Shown: positions 26,217 through 35,111 of the stretch, in pieces
Position numbering within the stretch: position 1 is the first letter of the stretch
How the letters are laid out: the number at the start of each line of letters is the position of its first letter
DNA from: Chloroflexota bacterium
GTDB taxonomy: Bacteria > Chloroflexota > Anaerolineae > Aggregatilineales > J027
Direction: 5' to 3'
NCBI GenBank assembly: GCA_013112715.1
Contig: JABFGB010000016.1
Span: 62,001-126,000, forward strand
Length of the DNA stretch: 64,000 nucleotides
Position numbers and translations under genes: made by a program
Notes under the pieces: generated by a model
What the model saw: the letters and a program-made list of their open reading frames with translations, nothing else
The model's database searches: none
Told to the model about the DNA's origin: nothing

Positions 26217-27275
26217 ATGTCTATTGATAATCCTGAAACCATGGAAACCCCCACTGGTGAGGCTCTTGCCGAAGCCCCAATCTTGACGGAGGTGCTGCCA
26301 GAACTGCCCACTGTCATGGATGAGCAGGACTTGATTATTGAGACGCGCAATTTGAGCAAACGTTATGGTCGTTTGCAGGCCATCAGCAATCTCAATTTAC
26401 AAGTCCCACGCGGCGCGATTTATGGCTTCGTTGGGCCAAATGGCGCAGGCAAAACCAGCACCATGCGGATTTTGACGACCCTGATGAAACCCTCCGGCGG
26501 CGAGGCCTATATCAATGGATATTCGGTGGTGACAGCCCCACGTGAAGTCCGGCGCTCGATTGGCTACATGCCCGACTTCTTTGGGGTCTATGAAGATATG
26601 AAAGTCTGGGAATATCTCGACTTTTTCGCGGCCTGTTATGAAATTCCCGAAGCCCAGCGCCCCGGCCTTATCAACGATCTACTCGAACTGGTAGACCTTG
26701 CCCATCGCCGTGATGATATGGTGGACAAACTAAGTCGGGGTATGAAGCAGCGGCTGTGTCTGGCTCGCACGTTGGCGCATGACCCGCAAGTGCTGATTTT
26801 GGACGAACCCGCCTCTGGTCTTGACCCGCGTGCCCGTATCGAAATCCGTGAACTGCTGATTGAACTCGCCAAAATGGGCAAGACGATCTTTTTCTCATCA
26901 CATATCTTGGCCGACGTGAATGAAATCTGCACGCATATCGGCATTATCGAAGCGGGGCAGATGGTGGCACAAGGGCCGATCAAAGCCATGCGTCAACAAT
27001 TGATGCCGCACCGTGTTTTGGTCATTACCTTGTTGGGTCGGCTGGATGAGGCCAAAGAAGCCCTGCTGCACGTTGAAGGAATCCTAGGGATTGTGGATTT
27101 GCCCCCCGAAGATGGCAAGATTCGCATTAAGGTCGAATTTACCGGAGAAGATTTGCGGATGAGCGAAATGCTGCAAGCCTTGACCAGCAAAGGGATTCCA
27201 GTGGTTAACTTTGCCGAGGAATCATCTGACCTTGAAGCCGTCTTTATGAAGGCGACCAAAGGCATTGTATCGTAG
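26217..27275 (+). CDS. ABC transporter ATP-binding protein (ABC-2 type exporter)
   Basis: A 352-residue ATPase. After about 40 acidic N-terminal residues come Walker A GPNGAGKTS, the Q-loop YMPDFFGVYEDM, the signature LSRGMKQRLCLARTL, Walker B VLILDEPASGLDP and the switch FSSHIL. The C-terminal 90 residues form the extension seen in CcmA/NatA-type ATPases. The partner permease follows after 22 bp. The substrate is unknown. Confidence 0.92.
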   Translation: MSIDNPETMETPTGEALAEAPILTEVLPELPTVMDEQDLIIETRNLSKRYGRLQAISNLNLQVPRGAIYGFVGPNGAGKTSTMRILTTLMKPSGGEAYINGYSVVTAPREVRRSIGYMPDFFGVYEDMKVWEYLDFFAACYEIPEAQRPGLINDLLELVDLAHRRDDMVDKLSRGMKQRLCLARTLAHDPQVLILDEPASGLDPRARIEIRELLIELAKMGKTIFFSSHILADVNEICTHIGIIEAGQMVAQGPIKAMRQQLMPHRVLVITLLGRLDEAKEALLHVEGILGIVDLPPEDGKIRIKVEFTGEDLRMSEMLQALTSKGIPVVNFAEESSDLEAVFMKATKGIVS

Positions 27276-27297
27276 TCTATTTTAAAGGGATGGCCCG

Positions 27298-28230
27298 ATG
27301 GAAACCCCGGCAACTCGCACCCGTATCTCCCTAAATCCGCTGCGGCCCCTGCTGCGAAATCCTGTCGCCCTCAAAGAGCTACGGGGACGAATGCGTGGCC
27401 CGCGTGCCTTTGTGGTCTTGACGTGCTATCTCATCGTGGTCGGCGGTTTTACCACCCTGCTGTATATCGCCGGGACAGCCGCCACCTACAACACCACTGG
27501 TGAGGTAGACGGCGGGACATTGGGGCGGGTGTTATTCGGCAGCGTGGTCGCCATCGAGCTATTTTTGGTGACATTCATTACCCCGGCATTTACGGCTGGC
27601 TCAATTAGTGGCGAACACGAAAGCCAGACCTATGATTTATTACGCACCACCTTGTTGCCTGAGCGCCAGTTAGTCTTTGGCAAGTTGTTTTCGGCATTAG
27701 CCTATGTGTTTTTGCTGTTGCTGGCCGCCATCCCCCTGCAAAGTATCGCGTTTTTGTTCGGTGGGGTAGACGTAGAAGAAATCGTGATCTCACTGCTGGT
27801 GCTGCTGGCAACCGCCATTTTTTTGGGCAACATCGGCGTATATTATTCTGCCATGACCCACCGCACACTGCGGGCCAACATCATGACCTACGTCACCATT
27901 CTCGCGGTGATATTGGTAACGACAGCGGGGGCTGTGATCGCCCTCGCCATTGTGGAAGGACTTGACCCATCCACCAGTTCGAGTGGTTCGGAGTGGGTTT
28001 TGCTGGTGGCACGCGGGATTTTTGTCTGCCTGAACCCATTAACTACGTTACTATCTACCCAGCAATATCTGGTGAATCAGCAAACGCTTTTCACGTTCAA
28101 ATACACCTTTACAGATGGGACAACCACCACCCTGCCCTCGCCTTGGATCGCCTTTACCATTTTTTATTTGCTGCTGTCGGTGGTGGTATTTTTTGCAACC
28201 ACCCGTCATCTAAAACGCATTGAAGGGTAA
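27298..28230 (+). CDS. ABC-2 type permease
   Basis: A 310-residue polytopic membrane protein with about six hydrophobic segments (near residues 40-60, 80-105, 135-160, 165-185, 205-225, 280-300). The segment SGEHESQTYDLLRTTLLPERQLVFGKLFSAL matches the conserved cytoplasmic coupling region of ABC-2 permeases (E-x-G/T-TxDLLL-type). It pairs with the preceding ATPase. It is shorter at its C-terminus than NatB-type permeases. Confidence 0.85.
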   Translation: METPATRTRISLNPLRPLLRNPVALKELRGRMRGPRAFVVLTCYLIVVGGFTTLLYIAGTAATYNTTGEVDGGTLGRVLFGSVVAIELFLVTFITPAFTAGSISGEHESQTYDLLRTTLLPERQLVFGKLFSALAYVFLLLLAAIPLQSIAFLFGGVDVEEIVISLLVLLATAIFLGNIGVYYSAMTHRTLRANIMTYVTILAVILVTTAGAVIALAIVEGLDPSTSSSGSEWVLLVARGIFVCLNPLTTLLSTQQYLVNQQTLFTFKYTFTDGTTTTLPSPWIAFTIFYLLLSVVVFFATTRHLKRIEG

Positions 28231-28312
28231 AGATTTGGGAACATTTCGGCAGGGCAAGGCGTAGTATTATTAGAATGGGCCGCCCTTGATATAGAGTGAA
28301 TAGGGTATTGTA

Positions 28313-30352
28313 ATGCAGAACGTTTCTTCGCTCCCCCAAGTCAATGAACCGCAGCAGGCCAGTCCTGCCGCGTTGATGAATATGCAGGATTTTTTGCAGT
28401 GGCATGTGCGCCGCTGGAATAATCGTCTGCGCCTGACCCGTCTGTTTGTGTGGGTGCCGCGTGGGTTATTGGTTGGTGTCATGATTAGCCTTGCCATTGC
28501 TACCGCCTCACGCCTCTATCCGTGGCTGGTGAAAGATGAACTGATTCGCCTATCACTCATGATTGGAGCCGCCAGCGCCGTTTTGAGCGTTGTCGCGGTC
28601 TGGTTGTGGCCGCGTCCACTTGCCAAATCCGCTCGTCATTTTGATCAGCATTTCGGCTTGCAAGAACGGCTGAGTACAGCAGTGGAACTCAGCAATGGGC
28701 AAATTGATGCCCCCCAGATGATGATGGACTATCAGATGGAGGATACCCGCCGCATCGCCAACGGTGTACAGGCCAAACGCTTTTTGCCTGTGGAAATCAA
28801 CTGGCCCGAAATCGCTATGCTCCTCTTGGCGATTATCGGCTTGATTTTGGCGATTGCGCTTAAGAATCCGCTCTATGATGAAGTCCGTGAACGTGAAGCG
28901 CTTGACGCCACAATTGCCCAACAAATTGAGGCCCTCGAACAAGCCAAGAATGAGATTGAGAGCAATCCCAATCTGACCGAAGAAGAAAAAGACATCCTGA
29001 CCGAGCCGCTGGATGAGGCCATTGAAACACTAAATCAGGATGGTATCTCACAGGAAGAAGCGGTTGCTGCCTTGGCCGAAGCCGAAAAAGAATTACAGGA
29101 ATTGGGTAGCGGCATGAGTCAAGAGGAGCAGCAGGCCAATCAGCAGGCAGGTGAACAACTCAGTGATAGCTCGTTGACCGACCAAGTGGGCGAGCAACTG
29201 GCTGATAATAATTTGGAGGCCACCGCCGATGAGTTGGATCAATTGGCAGACGATTTGGACAATATGACCCCTGAAGAACAACAAGAGGTTGCCGATCAAC
29301 TCGAACAAGCGGCTGATGCCCTAGAAAATACCAATCCGGCAGTCTCACAACAATTACAACAGGCCGCCGACGCCCTACGCAATGGGGATGTCCAACAAGC
29401 CCAAGAATCCCTGAATGAGGCTGCTGATACCCTACGCCAACAAGATCAGGCGAATCAAAACAATGCCCAAGCCCAAGCCGCCAATGAAGCCGCCAATCAA
29501 GTTGAAGAGAGCCGTCAGGAAGTGACCCAGCAAGGCCAAGAAGGGCAAGAGGGTTCACAAAGTCAGCAAGGGCAGGAAGGCCAACAATCTCAGGACGGTC
29601 AGCAGGGGCAACAAGGCCAACAGGGTCAGCAAGGCCAAGAAGGGCAAGAGGGTTCACAGAGTCAGCAAGGCCAAGACGGACAACAATCTCAGGACGGACA
29701 ACAGGGGCAAGACGGCTCTCAGGGACAACAAGGCCAAGAGGGTCAGCAAGGTCAACAGGGTGGTCAACAACCGGGTCAAACTGGACAGCAGGGGCAAGAC
29801 GGACAACAAGGCCAAGAAGGGCAACAAGGACAGCAAGGCGGAGAACAACCCGGACAAGGGAGCCAAGGTTCACAGAGCGGGCAAGACGGGCAATCTGGTA
29901 GCGGTGGTCAATCCGAAGGTCAGTCCTCGCAGCAAGGCGGTACAAGTACCCAGTCTGGTCAATCGGGTGGTGGTAGTGGTGCCGGGCAAGGCTCTGGCGG
30001 GGAAGGTGTTGATAACCCAACCGGACAAACTGGCTCACAACCCGGTGATAACTCCGATAATGGCCCCGGCAACGACGACATGCGTGATTATGAATCGGTC
30101 TACTCACCCACCCGTATTGGCGAAAATGGGCAGGGTGAACAGGTCGGGGTAAATGGACAGCCCACCGATGATAATGGTGAACCCCTCGAACCCGGTGATT
30201 TCAACGAAAATTTTGATGCGGAATCTACCGTGCCGTATCAGGAAGTGTTCCGCCAATATGAAGAGGCGATGCAGCAAGCCCTTGAAAGCGGCTATATCCC
30301 GATTTCGCTGCGCGACATCATTCATGCCTATTTCTCCTCACTAGAACCCTAA
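28313..30352 (+). CDS. Membrane protein with coiled coil and Gln/Gly-rich repeat tract
   Basis: A 679-residue protein. Three hydrophobic helices lie at about 45-70, 78-100 and 163-185. They are followed by a highly acidic, Ala/Glu/Gln-rich coiled coil (about 195-400), then a Gln/Gly/Ser low-complexity tract (about 405-580, GQQGQ(E/D) units) and a conserved-looking C-terminal helix (PYQEVFRQYEEAMQQALESG, ending IHAYFSSLEP). Long-tract proteins of this layout stand beside MoxR/VWA genes in other bacteria. The tract should be disordered and could span or gel. The frame stays open throughout, which argues for selection on the protein. Confidence 0.7.
   Translation: MQNVSSLPQVNEPQQASPAALMNMQDFLQWHVRRWNNRLRLTRLFVWVPRGLLVGVMISLAIATASRLYPWLVKDELIRLSLMIGAASAVLSVVAVWLWPRPLAKSARHFDQHFGLQERLSTAVELSNGQIDAPQMMMDYQMEDTRRIANGVQAKRFLPVEINWPEIAMLLLAIIGLILAIALKNPLYDEVREREALDATIAQQIEALEQAKNEIESNPNLTEEEKDILTEPLDEAIETLNQDGISQEEAVAALAEAEKELQELGSGMSQEEQQANQQAGEQLSDSSLTDQVGEQLADNNLEATADELDQLADDLDNMTPEEQQEVADQLEQAADALENTNPAVSQQLQQAADALRNGDVQQAQESLNEAADTLRQQDQANQNNAQAQAANEAANQVEESRQEVTQQGQEGQEGSQSQQGQEGQQSQDGQQGQQGQQGQQGQEGQEGSQSQQGQDGQQSQDGQQGQDGSQGQQGQEGQQGQQGGQQPGQTGQQGQDGQQGQEGQQGQQGGEQPGQGSQGSQSGQDGQSGSGGQSEGQSSQQGGTSTQSGQSGGGSGAGQGSGGEGVDNPTGQTGSQPGDNSDNGPGNDDMRDYESVYSPTRIGENGQGEQVGVNGQPTDDNGEPLEPGDFNENFDAESTVPYQEVFRQYEEAMQQALESGYIPISLRDIIHAYFSSLEP
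29531..29707 (+). repeat. Direct 99-bp-period repeat inside the Gln/Gly-rich gene
   Basis: The segment starting CAAGGCCAAGAAGGGCAAGA at 29531 recurs at 29630 with few changes over about 78 bp, through CAACAATCTCAGGACGG, a period of 99 bp (33 codons). It lies within a longer tract of shorter CAAGG/CAGGG units. Such an array can expand or shrink by slippage without breaking the frame. Confidence 0.8.
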
Positions 30353-30489
30353 ACGCAATCTCAAGTCATTTCAAAGGGGCGAGCAATCCTAACCGCCGCC
30401 CCTTCCATCCTTGGATTCGGCTAAAAAAATGGTTTCGGGTAAAATAAGAGGGGTATGTTACCCATCCAACGTGCCGAGGAGAAAACCGG

Positions 30490-31215
30490 GTGCGCCGTAT
30501 TAGCGTTATACAACCTGATCGTCGCAGGGGTGTTTCTATTGCCCGAATCACTGCGCCGGGAATTTTCATTGGCCTGATGTTGCTGATGTCTGGCTGCATC
30601 CGCCCCAACGATACCCCTCCAACCGCCACGCCGGGTGGCCCGATCATGGTGACACCGCCAATTGTCACCCAAACCACCCCCGGTGTGATAGTCGCCAATC
30701 CTAGCAATAACCTCATCCGTATGGAAGCCTTTGTGCAGTCGTATGGCGCACAGCCCATTCCCGGCAATACACGCATTTGGGTCGAAACGATCTATCTACA
30801 AGATTTAATCGTTGGGATCGCCTTTCAAAACCAAAGCGGCCTTAACTGCATTGGGGTCGGCATTGGCAACCACGACGGTGGGCAAAATTCAACGGGGTTG
30901 CCTAATCTGATCAATGTCTTTAATGGGGGGTATCACTGCGTCAGTACCACCACTGACCTCGGCGTTGCGGGCCAATGGCTTGTAACCGACAGTCTAGGCA
31001 CGCCATTGATTATTTTCGCGGGTCAAGCCTTCTCCCCCAATGCACAAAGCGTGGTGCTCTTGTATCCAGATGGAACACAACGGGCCACTCCGCTCACCAG
31101 TGGTAGTTTTCTTTTCATGGAGACTTCGCTGAACTTCCCCTCGGAAGTCAGTATCCGCGATGCTGCTGACGTTGAATTAGGGCGCATTGCGATTCCGGTC
31201 AGCCCGCAAGGATAG
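30490..31215 (+). CDS. Lipoprotein of the MoxR/VWA cluster, unknown function
   Basis: A 241-residue probable lipoprotein. The GTG start has GGAG about 10 nt upstream. An unusually long basic N-region (about 17 residues, with RRR) precedes the hydrophobic core and the lipobox LMSGC (Cys about 36), then a Pro/Thr linker. The body is beta-rich with two Cys (LNCIGVGIG and GGYHCVS) that could form a disulphide. I do not recognise the domain. It lies between the repeat-tract gene and moxR. Confidence 0.6.
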   Translation: MRRISVIQPDRRRGVSIARITAPGIFIGLMLLMSGCIRPNDTPPTATPGGPIMVTPPIVTQTTPGVIVANPSNNLIRMEAFVQSYGAQPIPGNTRIWVETIYLQDLIVGIAFQNQSGLNCIGVGIGNHDGGQNSTGLPNLINVFNGGYHCVSTTTDLGVAGQWLVTDSLGTPLIIFAGQAFSPNAQSVVLLYPDGTQRATPLTSGSFLFMETSLNFPSEVSIRDAADVELGRIAIPVSPQG

Positions 31216-31305
31216 CGTAGAACCAAAGTCGGGGTGAATCAGTACATTTGGTACATAATTGGATGGACAAGGCGATTTGTCCAAAATAGGTAAAGGAATT
31301 TTGGG

Positions 31306-32307
31306 ATGTCAGACGCACCAATGATTGGCGAGATTACTGCCGAAGAATTTTCCATTAATGCACGGGCCATTTATGATGAGGTTCGCAAGGTCATCGTTGG
31401 GCAAGGCGAACTGATTCGCAGTGTGTTAATTTGTGTCATCACCGGACGCCACGCCCTACTCGAAGGGGTGCCGGGGTTGGGCAAAACGATGCTCATCCGT
31501 ACCCTTGCCGACGCCATGAGCCTCAAGTTTTCGCGCATCCAATTTACGCCCGACCTCATGCCCGCCGACATCGTGGGTACGAATGTGATGGAAACGACGG
31601 AAACAGGCCAGCGTGAATTTCGCTTCCAACCCGGCCCGGTGTTCACCAATTTGCTGCTGGCAGACGAAATCAACCGCGCCACTCCCAAAACTCAATCAGC
31701 GCTACTAGAGGCCATGCAGGAAAAAATGGTGACGGTAGCCGACCATACCTATCGCCTGCAACCGCCGTTTTTTGTATTGGCGACCCAAAATCCCCTCGAA
31801 ATGGAAGGCACATATCCTCTGCCCGAAGCCCAACTAGACCGCTTCATGTTTAAAATCAATGTCCCCTTCCCCTCTGCCGACGAATTGACCGAGATTTTCC
31901 GCCGTACTACTAGCCATGAAAGCGCTGAATTGCAGCCTGTTGTGTCCGGTGAACAAATCATTTCAATGGGGAATCTGGCCTTGCAAGTGCCGATTGCCTC
32001 CCACGTCAATGAATATGTAGCGCGGTTGATTGTGGCGACCCATCCTGAAAGCCCGACGGCTCCTGATAAAGTGCGCCGCTATGTGCGATATGGCTCTAGC
32101 CCACGCGGGGGTCAGGCGATTATTTTGGGGGCTAAGACTAACGCTTTGCTTGAAGGGCGCTATAACGTCTCATTTGATGACATCCGGGCCATTGCTACGC
32201 CCTCCCTGCGCCACCGCCTATTGCTCAATTTTGAGGGCCAAGCGGAAGGCATCACCACCGATCAGGTCATTGACGAACTGCTAGATCAGGTATCCACCGG
32301 AAGCTAA
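31306..32307 (+). CDS. MoxR-family AAA+ ATPase
   Basis: A 333-residue MoxR ATPase (AAA_3 plus lid domain), a chaperone-like enzyme that works on VWA partners. Walker A is EGVPGLGKT (about residues 53-61), Walker B is LLLADEINRA, and the sensor and finger regions read ATQNPLEMEGTYPLPEAQLDRFMF. The lid contains YVRYGSSPRGGQA. DUF58 and two VWA proteins are encoded downstream, the standard MoxR partner set, but here two ABC-2 genes stand between moxR and DUF58. Confidence 0.95.
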   Translation: MSDAPMIGEITAEEFSINARAIYDEVRKVIVGQGELIRSVLICVITGRHALLEGVPGLGKTMLIRTLADAMSLKFSRIQFTPDLMPADIVGTNVMETTETGQREFRFQPGPVFTNLLLADEINRATPKTQSALLEAMQEKMVTVADHTYRLQPPFFVLATQNPLEMEGTYPLPEAQLDRFMFKINVPFPSADELTEIFRRTTSHESAELQPVVSGEQIISMGNLALQVPIASHVNEYVARLIVATHPESPTAPDKVRRYVRYGSSPRGGQAIILGAKTNALLEGRYNVSFDDIRAIATPSLRHRLLLNFEGQAEGITTDQVIDELLDQVSTGS

Positions 32308-32342
32308 ATCGCAGGACATCGTACCCAATCAAGGAGGGCGTA

Positions 32343-33317
32343 TTGGCGACTCCCGTTATCGAAACTGAAGGGCTTACCAAGATTTTTGGCCGCCTGCGTA
32401 ATCCCAAACTGGCGGTTGACCATATCCATTTTCGGGTCGAGCCGGGTCAGGTCTATGGCTTTTTGGGGCCAAACGGCGCGGGCAAAAGCACCACTATTCG
32501 CATGATGCTGAATCTGATGCACGCCAGTGACGGCAAAACCCTCATTTTTGGCGAAGACCCCCGCAAAAAACCGGACATCTTGTTTCGGGTAGGGTCATTG
32601 GTAGAAGGCGCAACGTTTTATCCCTATCTGCGCGGTTGGGACAACCTAAAAGTAGTGGGGAACAGTCGCGGTGGCTTTGATCCAACACGGGCCAAACAAC
32701 TGCTGCAATTTGTGGGGTTGGTGGGCAGTGAACGGGTGCGCGTCAAAGCCTATTCGACGGGTATGAAACAGCGCTTGGGCATTGCCGCCGCTCTGCTCAA
32801 TAACCCCGATTTGGTGATTTTGGATGAACCCACCAATGGCATGGACCCGGCAGGTATCCGCGAGATGCGCCAATTCATCCGCGACCTTGCCTATAAATAT
32901 GGCAAAACGGTCTTTTTGACCAGCCACCTTTTGAGCGAGGTGCAGCAAACCAGTGACCGCGTAGCCATCATCAACAGGGGCAAAATTGTGGTCGAGGGGC
33001 TGATTGAAGAATTGCTGAATCAAGAGGAACAGTTGGAGGCCGAAGTCGGTTCAATCGAAAAAGCTAAGACCGCTCTGCAAGAACGCTGGCAGGTCGCTGC
33101 TTCAACCGTGCCGAATGAACATAACAAATTGCGGATTAAAGCCAGCCGTAACGACACCCCCAGTATCGTGCGGCGCTTGGTGGAGCAGAATGTAGATGTG
33201 TTTAGCATCGCACCCGTCCGCCAATCTTTAGAAGAATATTTCCTAGAAGTCATTGGGGACGATTCTGTTCAGCCTAATTCATCGCCGCTGCCCATAGGAG
33301 GCACACCCCATGCTTAA
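32343..33317 (+). CDS. ABC transporter ATP-binding protein, second ABC-2 pair
   Basis: A 324-residue ATPase from a TTG start preceded by GGAGG at 6 nt. Walker A GPNGAGKST, signature YSTGMKQRLGIA, Walker B LVILDEPTNGMDP and switch LTSHLL are present, followed by a 90-residue C-terminal extension. It resembles bacitracin/lantibiotic-type (BcrA-like) ATPases. It overlaps the next permease gene by 8 bp, so the two products are translationally coupled. Confidence 0.92.
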   Translation: MATPVIETEGLTKIFGRLRNPKLAVDHIHFRVEPGQVYGFLGPNGAGKSTTIRMMLNLMHASDGKTLIFGEDPRKKPDILFRVGSLVEGATFYPYLRGWDNLKVVGNSRGGFDPTRAKQLLQFVGLVGSERVRVKAYSTGMKQRLGIAAALLNNPDLVILDEPTNGMDPAGIREMRQFIRDLAYKYGKTVFLTSHLLSEVQQTSDRVAIINRGKIVVEGLIEELLNQEEQLEAEVGSIEKAKTALQERWQVAASTVPNEHNKLRIKASRNDTPSIVRRLVEQNVDVFSIAPVRQSLEEYFLEVIGDDSVQPNSSPLPIGGTPHA

Positions 33318-34176
33318 TTTATTCCGTGCTGAGTGGAAGAAGACGACGGGCAATCGGTTGCTAGTTGGTTGTACGGTATGGATTTTCCCCATTTTGGGCT
33401 GCGGGGCACTGTCTTTATTTTCCATCATCCTGCTTGCCAGCGGTGAATCACGCCAAGATTTTATTGCCGACCCACCGCGCTGGGATGATATTGGAGTTGG
33501 GGTGTGGGGCATCGCCAATTTCCCGATTAGTCGCCTGTTCCTGATTAGCTTTGCCGCAACCCTGTTTGCCGGAGAATATCAATATCAGACCTTAAAATCG
33601 GTGCTGCCGGGGAATCAGCGCTTGGGACTCATTGTCACCAAATTTGTGACGATGACGGCTTTTATCGTGATGACGTTTATTGCCACGATTGTGATTTTGA
33701 TTATTGGTTTCGGGTTAATCTGTCTCATTTTTGGGGCGGATTATCCGCCATCGCTCACCAGTGATACTGCTGGTGAATTTTTAAAAGACCTGCTTCTAAA
33801 CGCCTCGATTACCTTCGCTTCGACGCTTATCTTTGCAGGCATCGCGGCGTTGGTTTCCATCCTGACCCGTTCGATCTTGTTTGGGGTGATGGCAAGTGTC
33901 TTTTTAACTTTGCTTGAGAGCTTAGGGCTGATCTTTGGCCTCATCTTGATCGCCGCCATCACCAAAATTGAGTCGGTCACGGACATCTATTTGCTTACCC
34001 CCACTTACAATTCCGCCAATATTTTGCAGTGGGTCAATGAAAATACGCCTTCCCCGCCGATTGTGGATGGTCGTGGCACCTTGTCTTTGTGGGAATCCGT
34101 CGCCGTGTTAGGGTTCTGGATTATTCTGATGGTCGGCCTTTCGACATTCGCGTTCCAGCGGCAAGACATTCAATAG
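33310..34176 (+). CDS. ABC-2 type permease, second pair
   Basis: A 288-residue membrane protein with about six hydrophobic segments. The N-terminus NLFRAEWKKTTGNRLL is typical of ABC-2 permeases of the BcrB/NatB group, and FAGEYQYQTLKSVLPGNQRLGLIVTKF is the conserved coupling region. It works with the overlapping upstream ATPase. Its ATG lies inside the 3' end of that gene after AGGAGG. Confidence 0.88.
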   Translation: MLNLFRAEWKKTTGNRLLVGCTVWIFPILGCGALSLFSIILLASGESRQDFIADPPRWDDIGVGVWGIANFPISRLFLISFAATLFAGEYQYQTLKSVLPGNQRLGLIVTKFVTMTAFIVMTFIATIVILIIGFGLICLIFGADYPPSLTSDTAGEFLKDLLLNASITFASTLIFAGIAALVSILTRSILFGVMASVFLTLLESLGLIFGLILIAAITKIESVTDIYLLTPTYNSANILQWVNENTPSPPIVDGRGTLSLWESVAVLGFWIILMVGLSTFAFQRQDIQ

Positions 34177-34199
34177 TAGTTTCACAAGGAATTTGAAGT

Positions 34200-35111
34200 A
34201 TGGGCGCACGACCCACCTATCAGAAAATTTTCGACCCCGCCACCCTGCGCAAATTTGAGCAGTTGTCGCTGGTCGCCAGCCAAGTGCGGGCCGGGGTCAT
34301 GAAAGGCGAACGTCGTTCCAGCAAGCGCGGGACGAGTATTGAATTTGCCGATTACCGCGATTATGTCAAAGGCGATGACCTGCGCCGCGTGGACTGGAAT
34401 ATTTTCGCTCGTTTGGAGCGGCCTTTTATCAAATTGCTGGAGGAAGAAGAAGACCTCTCGGTTCATTTTCTGATTGATTCCTCCGGCAGCATGGATTGGC
34501 CCCGCACAGGCGCAAATCGTGACCACCATAAATACGTTTGGGCACTGCGCGGATTGGCGGGCCTAGCCTATCTGTCATTGGCGACAGGCGACCATGTGCA
34601 AATCACTGCTCTGCGCCAAGAAAAGGTGCAAAAATGGGGGCCGCATCGTGGTCGAGCCTTTGCGCTACCGATGCTGTCCGCACTTGAAAAATTCTATACA
34701 CGCGGCGATACCCCGTTTGACACCCTGCTAAAAGATTACGCCCTACGCACTACCCGCGCTGGTCTGTGTATTATTTTCAGCGACATGATGACCCCCGCCT
34801 ATCGAGATGGTCTAAGCGCCTTACAGGGTCGCGGCTTTGAGGTGGCGTTGATTCACGTCCTTTCGCCCGATGAAGTTAATCCACCGCTAACTGGTGATTT
34901 ACGACTGATGGATGTGGAAACGGGCGTGCCGCAAGAAGTGACGATTGACGGGGGCATGATTCAGCTTTATCAAGAACGGTTGCTGGCATGGCGGCAGGAA
35001 ATTGGTGAGTTTTGCCTGCGTCGTGGGGTGCATTATGTTCCCATCGAGACCAGTACCCCGTGGGAAGAATTGATTTTGTATAACCTGCGACGGCTTGGAG
35101 TAGTGAAGTGA
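34200..35111 (+). CDS. DUF58 domain protein with VWA-like fold
   Basis: A 303-residue DUF58 protein, a usual MoxR partner. It has the signature FADYRDYVKGDDLRRVDWN (about residues 42-60) and a VWA-like metal site FLIDSSGSMDW (about 90-100). There is no TM helix, so it is cytoplasmic or peripheral. It overlaps the glycosyltransferase gene by 4 bp (GTGA). In other bacteria these proteins act with MoxR on envelope or metal-insertion tasks; the target here is unknown. Confidence 0.9.
   Translation: MGARPTYQKIFDPATLRKFEQLSLVASQVRAGVMKGERRSSKRGTSIEFADYRDYVKGDDLRRVDWNIFARLERPFIKLLEEEEDLSVHFLIDSSGSMDWPRTGANRDHHKYVWALRGLAGLAYLSLATGDHVQITALRQEKVQKWGPHRGRAFALPMLSALEKFYTRGDTPFDTLLKDYALRTTRAGLCIIFSDMMTPAYRDGLSALQGRGFEVALIHVLSPDEVNPPLTGDLRLMDVETGVPQEVTIDGGMIQLYQERLLAWRQEIGEFCLRRGVHYVPIETSTPWEELILYNLRRLGVVK

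Noticed and set aside
29525..29860. Repeat tract that might suggest a CRISPR array or minisatellite
   Set aside because: The repeats are in frame within a coding gene, have no spacer/repeat alternation and encode a Gln/Gly-rich segment.
29160..30107. A 315-codon open frame antisense to the Gln/Gly-rich tract
   Set aside because: It is a by-product of the repetitive tract: absence of stops in the complement of CAA/CAG/GGN codons. It has no ribosome-binding site or family features.
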